Source: Isoetes taiwanensis (Eukaryota > Streptophyta > Lycopodiopsida > Isoetales > Isoetaceae). From it: a DNA stretch of 64,000 bases. The notes beneath the pieces were generated by a model. The model ran no database searches. It saw only the letters and a list, made by a program, of their open reading frames with translations, and was not told where the DNA came from. Shown here in pieces: positions 45,030 to 56,449 of this stretch. How positions within the stretch are numbered: position 1 is the stretch's first letter; the number at the start of each line of letters is the position of its first letter. Both the position numbers and the translations under genes were made by a program. The stretch spans positions 3,642,451 through 3,706,450 of the forward strand of contig JAJEKV010000060.1 in assembly GCA_021234155.1 (NCBI GenBank), read 5' to 3'.

Positions 45030-46020
45030 TTTTATCCCGACATTAAGTATGAAGACATGATAAACATGATCAGCAAGGTCATCATACAACAAAAAAGGAA
45101 GGATGTCCATGAGGAGGAAGAAGAAGGTAGCACCAAGAAGAAGGATCATTTGATTCATATCACATTGTATTCTGCCTTGATCATGCGTGGGACAAATGAA
45201 ATGAGGTGTGGAACAAATAGGCAGCATGTGAGCTTGTAGGGAAGTCAGGCAAGGCTGAGTAGGGATCCCTTAGGGATTTTAATGTCACAAAACTCAAGAG
45301 TGCACAGAAGGAGGAAGAAATACTCAAGGTACTCCAGTCAGTCTTGGATGGACAGGTCTTTGTGAAGAAGGTTTCCAAAATAAAGGATGTACTTTTCTTT
45401 CCAGAAGCCTGCAAGTCCATAAAAGATCTCAGGGTCATGAGGGAGGCCCTCGAAGGAACTCCTCGATATGTCTGGAATAACAAACCTCTTTGAGCAGGGT
45501 ATCTTAGAATATGATGTGCATAACCGATGCAGACCTGCTCAGGTACTCAAAGTGGTCACTTGGATTTGTTCAGGCATATAACCATAAACAATGAAAAGCT
45601 AGCCCATCTACCACAAAAGCGCTTGTGGAGCTGAAGTGCAGAATCAGTGGAGATTTGAATATTCCCGAGACGGTCTCCGAAATATACATGGTGAAGTCAT
45701 ATCAGGGTTCTCTGGTAGTTGCCATCCAGACTATTCCAAAGACAGCTTCATTGTTTGTAGTGGACTGTTGAACATGCCAGCAGGAGATAGACTACTATAT
45801 CTCAATGCTCTCTAATTGTCTCCAATATACCACTGAAGACTACATCACCATTGTGTTCCTATCAGATCTAGCAAGACATCATTTTATAGATACTGGGAGC
45901 AGGTCAGAAAAGGGCACAGGTTGTTCCAGCATGGCAATGCACTAACTTTGAAACCTAGAGCAAACACTTTGAGGGCCCATCGCAGTCTTTGAGAGCTTTG
46001 TGAGATACATGTCCCTCAAA
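45030..46020 (+). pseudogene. Decayed coding region, family not recognised
   Basis: Three reading frames in turn carry protein-like stretches broken by stops and frameshifts, such as VIIQQKRKDVHEEEEEGSTK (near 45080), LQSVLDGQVFVKKVSKIKD (near 45330), IPETVSEIYMVKSYQGSLVV (near 45660) and ITIVFLSDLARHHFIDTG (near 45850). Composition and the run of stretches argue for one former gene of at least 900 bases. I do not recognise it and give no function. It starts just past the mitochondrial rRNA piece. Confidence 0.4.
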
Positions 46021-46741
46021 TCTTATAGTATTTTGCAAACTTGAATATACTGTATACAAAAATATGTACAAGCATACCCCACAAACGAGGATCGCTATGT
46101 ACGGTTTAAATTGAGGAATAAAGGGCAAATATGCCCATCCAACAGCTCTCGCTGCCCTACGTCACCCCTCGTGTGAATATGCACCCAAATCAAAGGGGGT
46201 TTTAGGGAGATTTTAATCTAAAAATGTTGGATGTAATGGTTTATGTGAATTAATGTTAATGGTAGTTATGTGGGTTGTTTTACAAAAAAAAAAATTGGGC
46301 CCTTTGGGCCCTAACAAAAGAAAACATAGGTAAAATTTAAGAGTCTAAAATATTAATTACTAAGTTTGGATATTGTAGTTGAACACATGTAATGAATGTA
46401 GGGTACAACGAATGTAATGTGAAATGTGGGATTAATCATTTATTAACATTGAAAAATACTTAGTTCATTAACCAGTCCACAAGTTTATGCTCTTCCCATA
46501 AGAGGTCCACGTGCTACTTGGCCAACTTTTGGCCAGAATATGCAAAGCATGTGGAGATGTGTTGGTGTAAACTAGGTCGTTGTAGGATAAATGTATTGCA
46601 ACAATTTATATGGTAGTTGCCAACAAGGAATGTCTGAGTCCATGCATGCCCCTTCAAAAGTAAACTATAACAAGAGTTAAAGATAATTCTAAATAAGTGA
46701 AAAGATGATTCTTACAAGGAAGAAATGCCCAATGAGATTTA
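46021..46741. other. No recognised feature
   Basis: AT-rich DNA, no coding signal. Confidence 0.4.
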
Positions 46742-46840
46742 ACCAAATGCTTCACCATCTGTTTACTATGATTGAGATCTCACCAAATGCTTCACCATCT
46801 GTTTACTATGATTGAGATCTCACCAAATGCTTCACCATCT
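46742..46840. repeat. Tandem repeat, 40 bp x 2.5
   Basis: Two identical 40-base units (46742-46781, 46782-46821) start ACCAAATGCTTCACCATCTG and are followed by an 18-base partial third. Confidence 0.9.
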
Positions 46841-48247
46841 CGTAACACTTTATTTTACAATAGAAGCAAATAACATAACACTTTTTTGTTGGAGAAGATA
46901 TCTTTGCTTTCGGTATCATTGCATTGCAAAAGCATACGAGATGATGTTACTTTATGAAACTCTCTGATCCATATCCTGTTTGTAATATGGACTGTGGCAA
47001 TGTGGATTATTGTCTAATCTGAGAAAAAAGCCAAGAAACTGTGGAAGTTAGTCCTTGCCCTAGACTCGCTGGTCTATATAAAGAAGGAAGAAATCTCGAA
47101 ATGGGATGTTACGAAATGCTTCATAGTCTCTCTATTGTGAAGAAACATTCTCTGCCAAGAAAATTTTAGTTCAGACATTCCCATACCTTATAGACATGAG
47201 TGCCATGCAGATGATTATTCTTATTTGCAGAACTTACAATAAAATCAGGTATCCATCCATATCCTATGGCAATATTAGCTAATCTAAGGAAAGAGCAACA
47301 GAATCTGCTTGTTTACATATTTAATGTAGGAAGAGCTAAAAGAAATATAATGCACTTGGTTATGATTCATGGCCAAATTTGCTTGCTTTAAAAGGACCCT
47401 AGATCATGTTAACAGATACAAAAACCAAGCACTTATTTTAAGCAAGCAAACACAAGAAGAATAGATTTACCAGAATATGGCCATCGGTTTCTACTTTTAT
47501 AGCCGTTTGCATACAAAACCCTGTTTTACAACTATATATTCAACTGCTTTACTGACCTTTGCTCCCTTCTTTGCGGAACCTCTAAAATTTGGATCGAGAT
47601 GTAGACAAAATGGCATTGTTACGGATCACAAGAGCGATTACAAAATGCAAATCGAACACCAAGTTGACTATAACCCGAGATAACTTATTTCGGCAAATCC
47701 GGACTCCATCTTTGCCTCCAAATCGAGACAAGTACCTCAATCATCCAATGCCATATCCATCTTTGTCTGATGCAAGATCCTCACTCAGCCGCTACCAAAT
47801 CCGGACTTCAAATCCGGTACAGAGTCTTCGGCCATTATAGCATGAAAAAATCCAATCGATTTATCAGTTTGCTTCTGTATCTGAGTCCGTTTACAAGAAG
47901 CAGAAACCCTAAAATATTTTTACACCGGTGCTTGCATATCTAGCATAAAGCAGAAGATCATGAACAGGTGAATCGGCCAACAAGCAGAATCGGCAGCAAC
48001 TTGTGAAGATCTTCAAACCCTAGCAAATGGGTTCGATGTTTGCATGCCTTTTCGGCCCCTTAAAAAAAAAATTAATACAAAAATTAGACTATGGTCCACC
48101 CTATGCAAATGAGATAAATTTAATTACAACCGCACGATTTTGCCTCTTATAAAAAATCAATGGCCAAGAAACGATGCACTCTAGAAATACTATTTAGTAC
48201 ACATAGATGAATACGGCCACCAAATCATAGGAAAACCTTAGCAAAAA
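46841..48247. other. No recognised feature
   Basis: AT-rich DNA with short chance frames (for example 47477-47683). Nothing I can support. Confidence 0.4.
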
Positions 48248-49041
48248 GTGTATAAAAACGCAAAAAAAAACCCCTGTCATTATGCTACATATTACATCCA
48301 GAAAGAGTGCCTTAAAGAAGTCAACTCCATTTTAGAAACTACTGGAGGTCGGCCTCTTTCTCAATCATCTTTCAGCAGGTTATGGAAAACTCACTTCTCG
48401 GACGTGTGTGTCTTGCAACAAATGCCATTCTCAAAGTGCAACACTTGCATTCAAGTGAAGGATACACTTGCATCAACTGCAATAGAAAAAGAAAGGATGG
48501 CAATCAGGGAGCAATTTGCAGATCACCAATTAGACCAAATATCATGTAGACAACTGTATCGACAGTGGAGAACATTTTTTCAAATGCAGCCTGGCAGATT
48601 TTTGTATATAGTTCATGATAAGATGGACCAACAGAAGACTTTCTTGCCAAAGCTAGATCCTTTGCCCAAGCGTTGTCAAAACGCTTTTCAGATAAACGTA
48701 AGCTTGGCGGATGTCTTGACACATGGGCATGGAACTGGCACCTTGGTCATTTCGTGTTTGATCTATGGAGGGATGATCCGAATTTCCAGAGTTCTATTTT
48801 CAAGTGCTTGAGAACACTAGAGAGAGGATCGATAGAAGGAAGGAGGTATTCTCCCTCAGCCCCCATTTTTGAGGCTTTGATGGATGATCAACCGCTTTGT
48901 TACCAAAGGCAAATAAAAGAGCTCATATCTAAGGTGTCGAAAGAAATAAGGAGGACTTGGGATGACTTCTCCATACTTGAGAAACAACTATCAGAGGAGC
49001 TATTGTCCAATTAGACAACTCTTGGAAAGAAAACAAGAATA

Positions 49042-49576
49042 TCCACACGCTCGGGTGCGCGTGGATTGGGCAAGTGTTCCCCTCCTCCCGTGCCTCTCGG
49101 GGCTCGGGTGCCATTTGCATTGCGTTTCGGGAACCTTATGTGTCTTGGATGGTGAGCGACTCTGGATTGGGGTGGCCTTCCCGGCCGCCCCGCACCGGAT
49201 GGCGAAATGATGGATAGTACCACTCTCAGCAACGGATATCTTGGCTCTTGCCACGATGAAGAACGCAGCGAAATGCGATACGTGATGTGAATTGCAGAAC
49301 TCCGTGAATCATTGAATCTTTGAATGCAACTTGCGCCTGGGGCTTGTCCGAGGGCATGTCTGGCTGAGCGTCTAATCGTCCCTCTCGCTCGCACTGGCTG
49401 CGAAGCGCAAATTGGCCGTCCATGGCAAGCACATGGTCGGCTGGAGTGCATAGGGAGGATGCCGCACTCTAAATGCGTCGCGTGACTGGCGGGGTTGGTT
49501 CGGGTTATCGTTTGCTTCCGGCTGCGGCCGGTCCTAGGCGGTGCCCCCCCACCTGCCAACATGTTGCTCGTCGCTT
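49042..49576 (+). pseudogene. Nuclear rDNA fragment: ITS1, 5.8S, ITS2
   Basis: A GC-rich block abruptly replaces coding sequence of the DUF7869-like gene. ITS1 sequence (about 49042-49219) precedes the 5.8S and ITS2 (about 49374-49576) follows. No 18S or 26S part is seen. It carries mutations in conserved 5.8S positions, so it is not a working rDNA unit. Confidence 0.88.
49220..49373 (+). rRNA. 5.8S rRNA, decayed copy
   Basis: CTCTCAGCAACGGATATC, then GATGAAGAACGCAGCGAAAT, GAATTGCAGAACTCCGTGAA and GAATCTTTGAATGCAACTTG match the conserved 5.8S core in order. Changes such as GAACGC to GAATGC and ATCG to ATTG are C-to-T at CpG sites. ACTTGCGCC (not AGTTGCGCC) and the GGCTTGTCCGAGGGC stem are more like ferns than seed plants as I recall. 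Confidence 0.92.
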
Positions 49577-50664
49577 AAGGTGTCGGCTGGTTATACATGA
49601 TGATATAGATATATTCTTTGGAACTTTCTCTACCAAGCTCAAGAGAGAAAACGTGACTAGTCTCCCTGAACTAATGGATGTGTCTGCATTGACACCAACC
49701 CAATGGCTTTCTTGATGGATAAGGTTGCAGATTGGAAAACGTTTGTCGAGGGATACTTACTAGATAGTATGGATCAATTGGCAGGACACACAAAGCCACT
49801 TCAGTTCAAGTTTTGGGCGAGGGATGGAATACCGATCATGCAACATAAGTGGAGACCATGTGATAAGTTGTGGATGCATGTGCAAGGAATCGAATTGTGG
49901 CAAGGGGGGCTATGGGTGAAGTTCTTATTCCTAGAAAGGAGCCAAAACCACTTCCTCCTTTCAAGATTGTTAAAGACTCTAGCCAATTAGTGAAAGGCAT
50001 CGAGGACTACATAACGCACTGGGAGGATATTCGAAATGGAAAGCACACCTCGTCCCTGAAGAAAAATCACATAGACTCCCTAATCAATTACTGGGAGAAA
50101 GTTGTGACGTGCTTAGAAACAGAACAGCCATGCAGGGTGAAGCTAAGAGACGGGTTCTTGCCAGAGTCCAAATGGCAAGGTTCTCATAGAGCAAGCACAT
50201 CAAAGGAAGTTGGCTTGGGTCCTAACAATGGCTCCAAGTGGTTTGTAGGAAGCAAGGCCTCGAAGCCGGAGTGGTTTGATCTTCCTGAGTAGGATCCTTT
50301 CGAGGACATCAAAGAAGGATTCTTTGTGCTAGCAAGGCCTGACGATGAGGATCGTCCAATATGGTTGGGGGTGGCATTCTATTATTAACAAGTTGGATGA
50401 CTATTCACGGTCTCAAATATGTGAAGGGAATGATGAAAAAGCTCTCGTCAGAAAAAGATCACGCATTCCCTGTTAACCCTATCTTTACCTATCCATTCGA
50501 GTGATTGGGCACCCATTACTACGATGTTTAGATTGTAGTTTAACTCCCCACACCAAAAAGTCCTTGTAGATGGTTTTTGTAAAACCAAATAACAATCCAT
50601 TGTCTTATCAAAAGAGCTATTTCATGGCATTAATGCAGTTGCTATATTTATAGAGTGATGTGGC

Positions 50665-52206
50665 TGTCGAGCCCTGCTCGCAACCCGAGGAAAAGGTAGC
50701 GCTGTGAAAGAGAACCCCAAGGAACTAAAACGAAATATCAAACTTTATTGCATATTGCTATGGTTGGAAAAACCCCAACCGTGGTTACATATTTATAGTC
50801 CCCTGCCACGTCATCGCCATGTCACTGCCACATCATCACACCCCTTCAATTTCGTATACCCTTTGAATTTCGTATTTGCCACCTAGGCGGATCGCCCTCG
50901 TGGCACCTACTGCATCATTACTGCATCACTGGGTCGCCATGTCATCAAATATGCCAACTGGACATGCCACGTCATCAATATTCTCTTCATTTTCCATAAT
51001 GCCCCTCATAAGGTTCTTTTCTCCATAAGGGTTCTTGAGTTTCCCATTTGTGTAAACCCGGCAGGCATGGTAAGGTTTTAAATTTAATATTAAAACCCCC
51101 ATTTATATTTGGAACCTCAGTATCCCCAAAATCACTTGGCTTTTCTGATTTCTTCTGTCCTGTATTGCTTAGAGCCGGTTCTCTTGAAGACTTCTTGTTG
51201 CTGCCGAATCCTTACAGAATCTGCAACTGCTGTAGCGGCCTTGAGGCCTAATCATCAAACTTCAGCCTGTATGGAGACAGTTCCGGTAGAGAACTTCCTT
51301 AAGGCCTTGAATCCTCCTTTAGATCTGGCTAAATCAGCCCAGACCCTTAGAATCGGCCTGTTCAGGCTCGATTTCTCCTATCTGGGATATGTCTATAATA
51401 GTTTTTTTTTTTTAGCAAGGCAACAGCCGATTGAAGCACAAATCCAGCCAGATAACTTGAAGACGCGAACTTGCTGCCGCCAGGGGTTTTCTTCAGACCC
51501 GATTCTTCCTCAGATCTTTTCATTTCCAGGCTATTTTTGGAACGGCATTCCCTTCTCTCTAGATTCGCCCAAATCGGCCTGTATAGGGTCGCATCTATTT
51601 CCCTTTTTGTCAAGAACTTCGTCCAAGAAATTTTCCCATTTGTTAACAATTTTTGCGTGTTAACAATTTTTGCTTACTTTCTTTTTCTCTATGGTTCATA
51701 ATCTCCTTATAACTCATGCTTTTGCTTGCAAGAATAATTCCATGGTCAATTCTTCCCCATGGTTCCTTTCATTTTGTTACCCTTGTATCTTCATCGATTT
51801 CCAAATCTCGTGACTCGACCCCTTTATCTTTGGAGCCTTTTTTTTTGTCACGTCCTTTTCACCATAGATAATTCTTTTCTTCTATGGTTCTCTTCCGGGT
51901 TCTTTTCCCTTCAACTCTTGTGACTTGACCTCTTCTTATTCGAGGCCTTTATTCTCGCCATGTTATTTCGATCTTACCTCCATAGGTATTTTTCTTCTAT
52001 GGGGCTCTTCTCACGACAACCCTGTTGCCATATCATTCCTTCCCATGTATTTCTCATGGGTAATTCTTCTCGTAGCACCTTTCTCAGGCTACTTGCTTCC
52101 CTTTCCATATTTTCTTAGCTTTCTTCACTAAGCTAGCATGATTCCCCGAGCTATATTCTTATTAATATGCTTTTTGCAGATTTTTGCCTCGATTTGGCAG
52201 ACGACA
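50665..52206 (-). repeat. 3' LTR of LARD-like element
   Basis: 1542 bp. Short plus-strand frames inside it recur in the other LTR and are not genes. Confidence 0.9.
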
Positions 52207-52258
52207 TTATTGGGGAGGAAAATGTTCCTCGTCCCGAGGAACTCAAGGTTTTTAAAAC

Positions 52259-53287
52259 TTACCCTGGATCCCATATCTTTGAGCCAAACGATGGCCATGT
52301 AGAAATCATCATTTTTCCATGAGTCTCATGCTTGTCCTTGTCGTTCAAGTGCACCTTGGCTTGTAGATCCTTACGCTCCATCCATTCCAAATCCTTATCC
52401 AGCCAATTTAAGTTCTTTTGATGCAACTCCATGTAACCTTTAAACTTGGCTTCCAATAATATTAGCATCATTGGCTCACATTCCATTTTTTGAATCCGAG
52501 GCATCTTCTCCTTGACTTCCTTGTCCAGACTTGTTGATGTCCCCTCCAGCTCCGGCGCCATCATAACAACCCCCTTACACAACTTCTCCTTCATATTAGA
52601 ATTAAATTTAAATTCCCATAGCCACTCCTTGAATATATCCAAATATTGAGAATCGACAGTCTTTTCATCCGTCCCTTGCAACTCCTTTCTTGTAGCTTCC
52701 ACTTCAACAGATAACCCCACCATAACTCCCGACATGACTAGCTTTTGAATAGCATCTTGATCGCGTTTCTCGTCATCCTCTATTTCCTTCTTAATATGTT
52801 CATGTAGGCGTGTTAATTTGTTCTCTTTTTCAATCACATCCATTTCGCATATGTGCTCCTCTCCTTGGCAATCAACCGTATTGCTCACGTTAGCTTGATG
52901 TGGCTTTTTAACTAGCTTCTGGTCAATTGGTTGGTTCTTCATTAATGCTGGATCAAGCACATGTTGAATGGGCGCCAAATGTTGAAAGTCTATTGTCTTT
53001 TCTTCTTCGACAATCTCAGGCCCCAAGTCTCCAATAGAACTTTCCTCAAGCACTTCTGAGGACGCATGTGTAACTTTATGATAACGACAAGTCAATAAGT
53101 CATCCTCTTCATCCAATACTTCTACTTCTTGCCATGTAAGAAAAATGAGTTGCTGACACTCCACGTCCAGTGTTTGAACTGCCACGGGCATTGGTGGTCG
53201 AAGATAACTTTCTAATGATGCAGTTCCATATACTTTTATCGCTGCTGCTACTTGATGAAGATGATCCACAATCAAGCCCCGTTGCAT
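52259..53287 (-). CDS. LARD internal ORF, 342 aa, unknown function
   Basis: The frame starts at ATG 53287 and is unbroken to TAA near 52259. The protein is acidic and helical, with Lys/Glu-rich stretches (EKENKLTRLHEHIKKEIEDD near 175-195; DKDLEWMERKDLQAKVHLND near 295-315) and no zinc knuckle, protease DSG or polymerase motif. It ends WPSFGSKIWDPG. I do not recognise the family; a diverged Gag-like or accessory ORF of Tat-type elements is possible. That it is still open although the LTRs have diverged suggests selection or a recent mobile parent. Confidence 0.6.
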   Translation of the reverse strand: MQRGLIVDHLHQVAAAIKVYGTASLESYLRPPMPVAVQTLDVECQQLIFLTWQEVEVLDEEDDLLTCRYHKVTHASSEVLEESSIGDLGPEIVEEEKTIDFQHLAPIQHVLDPALMKNQPIDQKLVKKPHQANVSNTVDCQGEEHICEMDVIEKENKLTRLHEHIKKEIEDDEKRDQDAIQKLVMSGVMVGLSVEVEATRKELQGTDEKTVDSQYLDIFKEWLWEFKFNSNMKEKLCKGVVMMAPELEGTSTSLDKEVKEKMPRIQKMECEPMMLILLEAKFKGYMELHQKNLNWLDKDLEWMERKDLQAKVHLNDKDKHETHGKMMISTWPSFGSKIWDPG

Positions 53288-53644
53288 AAGAGAAAAGTAA
53301 TCAATTTGTCCTCGTGGTGATAGTAATCTCTGACTCAGGTTTTTTCCTCTCTTCTTGAACTTGTCAATTAAGGAAAAATCTTTCTTTTACTGACTTCTTT
53401 GGACACGTTTGTCCTCTTTTCATTTTACTTTTATTTTTATTTTTTGAAATGTAACTCCTTTTTTTGGCGTTACCTTCCGATAAGGTTCTCGCGTTCTTCT
53501 TTTGAATCCGTTTTTTTTCGCACATACAAACAACGGTGGAGAGGGCTGCCTGGCTTTTCTCTTACCTCGGCTTGGCTCCTCTTCTTCTACTCGTTGTTGC
53601 CGGCTTTCTTAAACAGATCTCCTTTCACGAGCACCACGATTGAG

Positions 53645-53668
53645 TTCTCGGCCAATGCACCACAAATA
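53645..53668 (-). other. Probable primer-binding region of LARD-like element
   Basis: On the minus strand, TGGTGCATTGGCCGAGAA lies a few bases inside the 5' LTR and resembles Tat/Athila primer sites. The matching tRNA is not certain. Confidence 0.5.
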
Positions 53669-55192
53669 TGTCGAGCCCCGCTCGCAACCCGAGGAAAAGG
53701 TAGCGATGTGAAAGAGAACCCCAAGGAACTAAAACGAAAGATCAAACTTTATTGCATATTGCTATGGTTGGAAAAACCCCAACCGTGTTTACATATTTAT
53801 AGTCCCATGTCACTGCCACATCATCACACCCCTTCAATTTCGTATACCCTTTGAATTTCGTATTTGCCACCTAGGCAGATCGCCCTCGTGGCACCTACTG
53901 CATCATTACTGCATCACTGGGTCGCCATGTCATCAAATATGCCAACTGGACATGCCACATCATCAATATTCTCTTCATTTTCCATAATGCCCCTCATAAG
54001 GTTCTTTTCTCCATAAGGGTTCTTGAGTTTCCCATTTGTGTAAACCCGGCAGGCATGGTAAGGTTTCAAATTTAATATTAAAACCCCCATTTATATTTGG
54101 AACCCCAGTATCCCCAAAATCACTTGGCTTTTCTGATTTCTTCTGTCCTGTATTGCTTAGAGCCGGTTCTCTTGAAGACTTCTTGTTGCTACCGAATTCT
54201 TACAGAATCTGCAACTGCTGTAGCGGCCTTGAGGCCTAATCATCAAATTTCAGCCTGTATAGAGTCCGGAAAAGAACTTCCTCAAGGCCTTGAATTCTCC
54301 TTTAGATCTGGCCAAATCAGCCCAGACCCTTAGAATCGGCCTGTTCAGGCTCGATTTCTCCTATTTCGGCTATGTCTATAATAGTGTTTTTTTTTTACCA
54401 AGGCAACGATCGATTGAAGCACAAATCCAGCCAGATAACTTGAAGACGCGAACTTGCTGCCGCCAGGGGTTTTCTTCAGACCCGATTCTTCCTCAGATCT
54501 TTTCATTTCCAGGCTATTTTTGGAACGACATCCCCTTTTCTATAGTTTCGCCCAAATCGGCCTGTATAGGGTCGCGTCTATTTCCCTTTTTGTCAAGAAC
54601 TTCGTCCAAGAAATTTTCCCATTTGTTAACAATTTTTGCGTGTTAACAATTTTTGCTTACTTTCTTTTTCTCTATGGTTCATAATCTCCTTATAACTCAT
54701 GCTTTTGCTTGCAAGAATAATTCCATGGTCAATTCTTCCCATGGTTCCTTTCATTTTGTTACCCTTGTATCTTCATCGATTTCCAAATCTCGTGACTCGA
54801 CCCCTTTATCTTTGGAGCCTTTTTTTTTTTGTCACGTCCTTTTCACCATAGGTAATTCTTTTCTTCTATGGTTCTCTTCCGGGTTCTTTTCCCTTCAACT
54901 CTTGTAACTTGACCTCTTCTTATTCGAGGCCTTTATTCTCGCCATGTTATTTCCATCTTACCTCCATAGGTATTTTTCTTCTATGGGGCTCTTCTCACGA
55001 CAACCCTGTTGCCATGTCATTCCTTCCCATGTATTTCTCATGGGTAATTCTTCTCGTAGCATCTTTCTCAGGCTACTTGCTTCTCTTTCCATATTTGCTT
55101 AGCTTTCTTCGCTAAGCTATAGCATGATTCCCCGAGCTATATTCTTATTAATCTGCTTTTTGCAGATTTTCGCCTCGATTTGGCAGACGACA
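53669..55192 (-). repeat. 5' LTR of LARD-like element
   Basis: 1524 bp. It lacks a 16-base piece (CCTGCCACGTCATCGC) present in the other LTR. Confidence 0.9.
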
Positions 55193-55197
55193 GTGGC

Positions 55198-56448
55198 GCA
55201 GTGTATCCAACTTATGCTCTTCCCTACAAGTTGATGAACATGCAGTAGTTTTTGTCCTTTCTCTTTAGCATAGAACTTTGACCATACTCTAATTTTAGAG
55301 AAACAACCATCATGTTTAATTGCAGCTTCAAGATGTTTTTTTATAGTGAACAAGAAGGCAAGAGTAGCAAGCTGTTACACACGTGAGTTTATATTTCTCA
55401 GCAAAATTTGACATGTTTTAAGAAGATGCAAATACATTATTATGAGTTAACAATGACTACTGCGTGTCTAAAGCTTATTGCTTCTTTAACAGACATGTTT
55501 AATGAGAATCAAATGCTCTATCATTTGTTATATAAAGTATTGCAAGAAGGTAATTCATGGTATGCTTTGTTGCCTTAGCAAAGTCCAAATTTTATGATAG
55601 ATGGGGTTTGAGCCCCCTATCCGTAACTAGTCCAGAATGAGGGGGTTTGTACTTGTATTGTTGCAACTAATATGCTATGCCCTGGAAATATGTCCAAACA
55701 ATGGAAGCAAGGGCAGAAATAGAATAGTATTTATCTCCACTTTCAACAGCAGAAGAGTCATTATCTTACATGATCTGGTAGTCGTTTTTATTGTTACGAC
55801 GAGAGATAAATCCACAAGTTAATTTGCCCCCATCAATTACAATGGCAAAGATTCTTATATCCATTTGAAGCTCATAAGGTCCGGGATCAGAGAAATTGCT
55901 AGCCTCTACAAGGCTAATAGAACAAATCGAGGGAAATTGGGATCAGATTGAACAAAAATTCAAAATTCTCAAGGTTTGGACATTTAGACACTCATAGAGA
56001 TATAGATTTAGGGAAGATCACACCATAGTTTATAATTTTTTCATCCCATATCTAAGGTGCCCTATCTATTTGAACACTCATTTATTATCTAAGATGCCCT
56101 ATCTATTTGAACACTCATTTATTAATTTGAACAATGAAGGGGACCATTGGGCTCATATATAGCTATATGAAGCGTGACGCCTAACGCACATGTAAATAGA
56201 AGCTTATGCACGTATAATGCACATTATAACAACTTCAATAGTTTATCCTATCTTACTTACCCTTACAACTAGTAATGCACTATGCTAATAGCTAGCATGC
56301 TCAAAATGAGAATTCTGAGCATGCTAAAGCACAAGAGAACCATAAGACCTCTGCTTGTGATTACGGGGAGTAAGTATTCAAGCTAATCGGATATGCCTTG
56401 CCACTACTTTGAGCTTGAACATGCCAATTCTTCCTCCTATATTTGATC
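55198..56448. other. No recognised gene; short tandem repeat
   Basis: AT-rich. At about 56051-56124 the phrase GCCCTATCTATTTGAACACT with its flanks is repeated in tandem (about 38 bp x 2). No coding region is supported. Confidence 0.45.
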
Positions 56449-56449
56449 C

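Larger units (their letters stand above)
48248..50395 (+). pseudogene. DUF7869-like protein gene, frameshifted and split by rDNA
   Basis: Separate frames spell successive parts of one protein. 48248-48811: FSKCNTCIQVKDTLAST (Cys pair), then YIVHDKMDQQKTFLPKL and THGHGTGTLV. 48673-49014 in another frame: FVFDLWRDDPNFQSS, ending near DNSWKENKN at about 49010-49037. The rDNA block follows, then at about 49580 GYTHDDIDIFFGTFSTKLKR, TPTQWL, a frame to 49990, and 49870-50292 ending EWFDLPE. After a TAG, DPFEDIKEGFFVLARPDDED continues. The order D-x-MDQ, then DNSxKENKN, then GHTHDDID fits DUF7869-type proteins, a family of unknown function often carried by repeats. About 25 residues expected at the rDNA junction are missing. 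At least three frameshifts and one stop make it dead. Confidence 0.6.
50660..55197 (-). mobile_element. Non-autonomous LTR retrotransposon (LARD-like)
   Basis: Long LTRs (50665-52206, 1542 bp; 53669-55192, 1524 bp) start TGTCGAGC and end ACGACA and are flanked by a 5-bp target duplication GTGGC (50660-50664 and 55193-55197). The internal part is only 1.46 kb and has no protease, reverse transcriptase or integrase, so it must depend on another element. The minus strand just inside the right LTR reads TGGTGCATTGGCCGAG, similar to the TGGCGCCGTTGCCGGG primer sites of Tat/Athila gypsy elements, which sets the orientation. The LTRs differ at dozens of positions plus a 16-base indel, so it is clearly older than the copia element. 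Confidence 0.92.

Noticed and set aside
46742-46840. CRISPR-like array
   Set aside because: Units are directly adjacent with no spacers and the context is a plant nucleus; it is a plain tandem repeat.
49011-49562. 183-codon minus-strand ORF
   Set aside because: It is antisense to ITS/5.8S rDNA; GC-rich rDNA often has long chance frames.
50704-51701. ORFs such as 51109-51663 and 54290-54646 with similar proteins
   Set aside because: They are within the two long LTRs of the LARD-like element; duplication is due to the LTRs and there is no known domain.
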